Shown in pieces: positions 14,103 to 14,658 of a DNA stretch of 14,658 nt. The position numbers and the translations under genes were made by a program. Numbering within the stretch: the stretch's first letter is position 1; each line of letters starts with the position of its first letter. The DNA is from JAAYVZ01 sp035384965 (GTDB lineage: Bacteria; Acidobacteriota; Thermoanaerobaculia; Thermoanaerobaculales; Thermoanaerobaculaceae): assembly GCA_035384965.1 (NCBI GenBank), contig DAOOJE010000053.1, positions 1 to 14,658 of the forward strand. The letters run 5' to 3'. The notes under the pieces are model-generated. The model ran no database searches, was not told the DNA's origin, and saw only the letters and a list, made by a program, of their open reading frames with translations.

Positions 14103-14468
14103 TCAGTAGCCGCGGCGCCCGCCGCCGTAGCCGCCGCGGTCACCGCCGTAGCCGCCGCGGCCTTCGCCGCGGTGCCCGCCGCCGAACCCGCCGCCGGAGC
14201 CGCGGGGACCGCGGCGCTCGCCGGTACCCTGGGCGCGAGCCTCGTTGACAGCCAGCGCGCGCCCGCCGACCTCACGGCCGTTCATGGCGGCGATGGCGGC
14301 CTGCCCCTGAGCGGCGTCGTCGAACTCGACGAACCCGAAGCCGCGGGAGCGCCCGGTCTGGTTGTCGATGATCACCCTGGCCGAGGCCACGGTCCCGAAT
14401 TCGGCGAAGAGCGCGCTCAGCTCCTCGTCACGGGTGGAGTAGGGAAGGTTGCCGACGTATAGCTTCAT
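14103..14468 (-). CDS. RRM-domain RNA-binding protein with Gly/Arg-rich tail
   Basis: A 121-residue single-stranded RNA-binding protein. The RRM occupies residues 1-78, with RNP2 as LYVGNL (3-8) and RNP1 as RGFGFVEF (42-49); the aromatic residues that stack on RNA bases are all kept. The C-terminal 40 residues are a low-complexity Gly/Arg/Tyr tail (RGGYGG repeats), as in cyanobacterial Rbp and other bacterial glycine-rich RRM proteins, many of which are cold-induced. The start is the ATG at 14468: GAGGAG lies 9 nt before it, while the in-frame ATG three codons earlier directly abuts that SD and the first possible start lies before it. It is probably monocistronic or leads a short operon with the small basic protein. 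The promoter candidate at 14559 would give a leader near 85 nt. Confidence 0.94.
   Translation of the reverse strand: MKLYVGNLPYSTRDEELSALFAEFGTVASARVIIDNQTGRSRGFGFVEFDDAAQGQAAIAAMNGREVGGRALAVNEARAQGTGERRGPRGSGGGFGGGHRGEGRGGYGGDRGGYGGGRRGY
14122..14160 (-). repeat. 21-bp tandem repeat in the RRM Gly-rich tail
   Basis: The 18-mer CCGCCGTAGCCGCCGCGG occurs at 14122-14139 and again at 14143-14160. It encodes RGGYGG units, and a degenerate third copy lies toward the stop. Repeats of this kind let the tail grow or shrink by slippage. Confidence 0.8.
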
Positions 14469-14558
14469 CTCTCTCATCTCCTCGCCGGCAACCCTCAAGC
14501 CCCCGCGGCCCTCCGCGGCGTACCCCTCCGTGCCCGCCGACTCGACACCGGAGCGTGA

Positions 14559-14567
14559 AGTCTAGCA
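14559..14567 (-). promoter_or_regulatory. Extended -10 promoter candidate for the RRM gene
   Basis: On the minus strand TGCTAGACT has the TGn extension and a 4/6 -10 hexamer. The -35 position 17 bp upstream (TGGTGA) matches only 3/6, which extended -10 promoters tolerate. Evidence is by eye only. Confidence 0.3.
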
Positions 14568-14609
14568 GGTCGGTGCCAAAGTCACCATCCTCACGGAGCG
14601 GCTTGTCGC

Positions 14610-14658
14610 GACTCCTTGATAGTGTCCCCTGGTGGACTCGATAGGAATGTCCCCTGGT
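14610..14658. mobile_element. Two 24-bp imperfect tandem repeats, probable insertion sequence end
   Basis: Copy 1 (14610-14633) is GACTC + CTT + GATAG + TGTCCCCTGGT. Copy 2 (14635-14658) is GACTC + GATAG + GAA + TGTCCCCTGGT. Both are 24 nt and lie one base apart; the 11-mer TGTCCCCTGGT is identical. The element runs off the window, so no transposase is seen. Short multiple terminal repeats are a known trait of IS21-type elements, and GGGACA-type ends with a 'CTATCGAGTC' core (reverse strand here) recall transposon ends with integrase-like transposases. The family is inference. Confidence 0.5.

Noticed and set aside
1..14658. CRISPR arrays, tRNA or rRNA genes, prophage or defence genes
   Set aside because: I saw no regularly spaced direct repeats, no cloverleaf or rRNA signatures and no nuclease, toxin or phage protein on either strand.

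Overview
This is a GC-rich (by eye about 70% G+C) bacterial chromosomal segment with ten genes I can support. The mix of genes is a Trk potassium system, a small beta-oxidation operon, a secreted tricorn-type protease, a parallel beta-helix protein and a Gly/Arg-tailed RRM protein. This would fit a high-GC soil or thermophilic lineage such as Acidobacteriota (Thermoanaerobaculia-like), Gemmatimonadota or Myxococcota. That is inference only; no taxonomic marker gene is present.

Layout. Positions 1-399 hold no supportable gene, only inverted repeats. On the minus strand trkA (1840-3189) and trkH (400-1836) form a tight two-gene K+ uptake operon. A 212-bp divergent region with a 20-bp imperfect palindrome separates trkA from a plus-strand operon. 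That operon encodes enoyl-CoA hydratase (3402-4181), a long single-protein 3-hydroxyacyl-CoA dehydrogenase (4194-5528) and an SCP-2-type thiolase (5542-6777). Together they cover the last three steps of beta-oxidation (hydration, NAD-dependent oxidation, thiolysis). The acyl-CoA dehydrogenase, acyl-CoA ligase and electron-transfer steps are not here. A plus-strand coiled-coil protein of unknown function follows (6915-7625); its -10 box lies so close to its ATG that the mRNA is probably leaderless.

The rest is on the minus strand. Reading in the direction of transcription, from right to left: an RRM RNA-binding protein (14103-14468); a strong hairpin; a 65-residue Lys/Arg-rich protein (13752-13949); a RarD/EamA transporter (12766-13677); a 1094-residue secreted tricorn-like S41 protease (9368-12652); and a secreted right-handed beta-helix protein (7689-9287). 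The last two are exported proteins only 80 bp apart, but the beta-helix gene seems to have its own promoter and a stem-loop at its mRNA 5' end.

The right edge (14610-14658) carries two 24-bp imperfect tandem repeats that look like the end of an insertion sequence continuing outside the window. I did not find a clearly new defence, secretion or biosynthetic system. The most unusual signals are regulatory: the divergent palindrome, the apparent leaderless starts, the stem-loop beside the beta-helix gene's Shine-Dalgarno (SD) site, and the terminal repeats.
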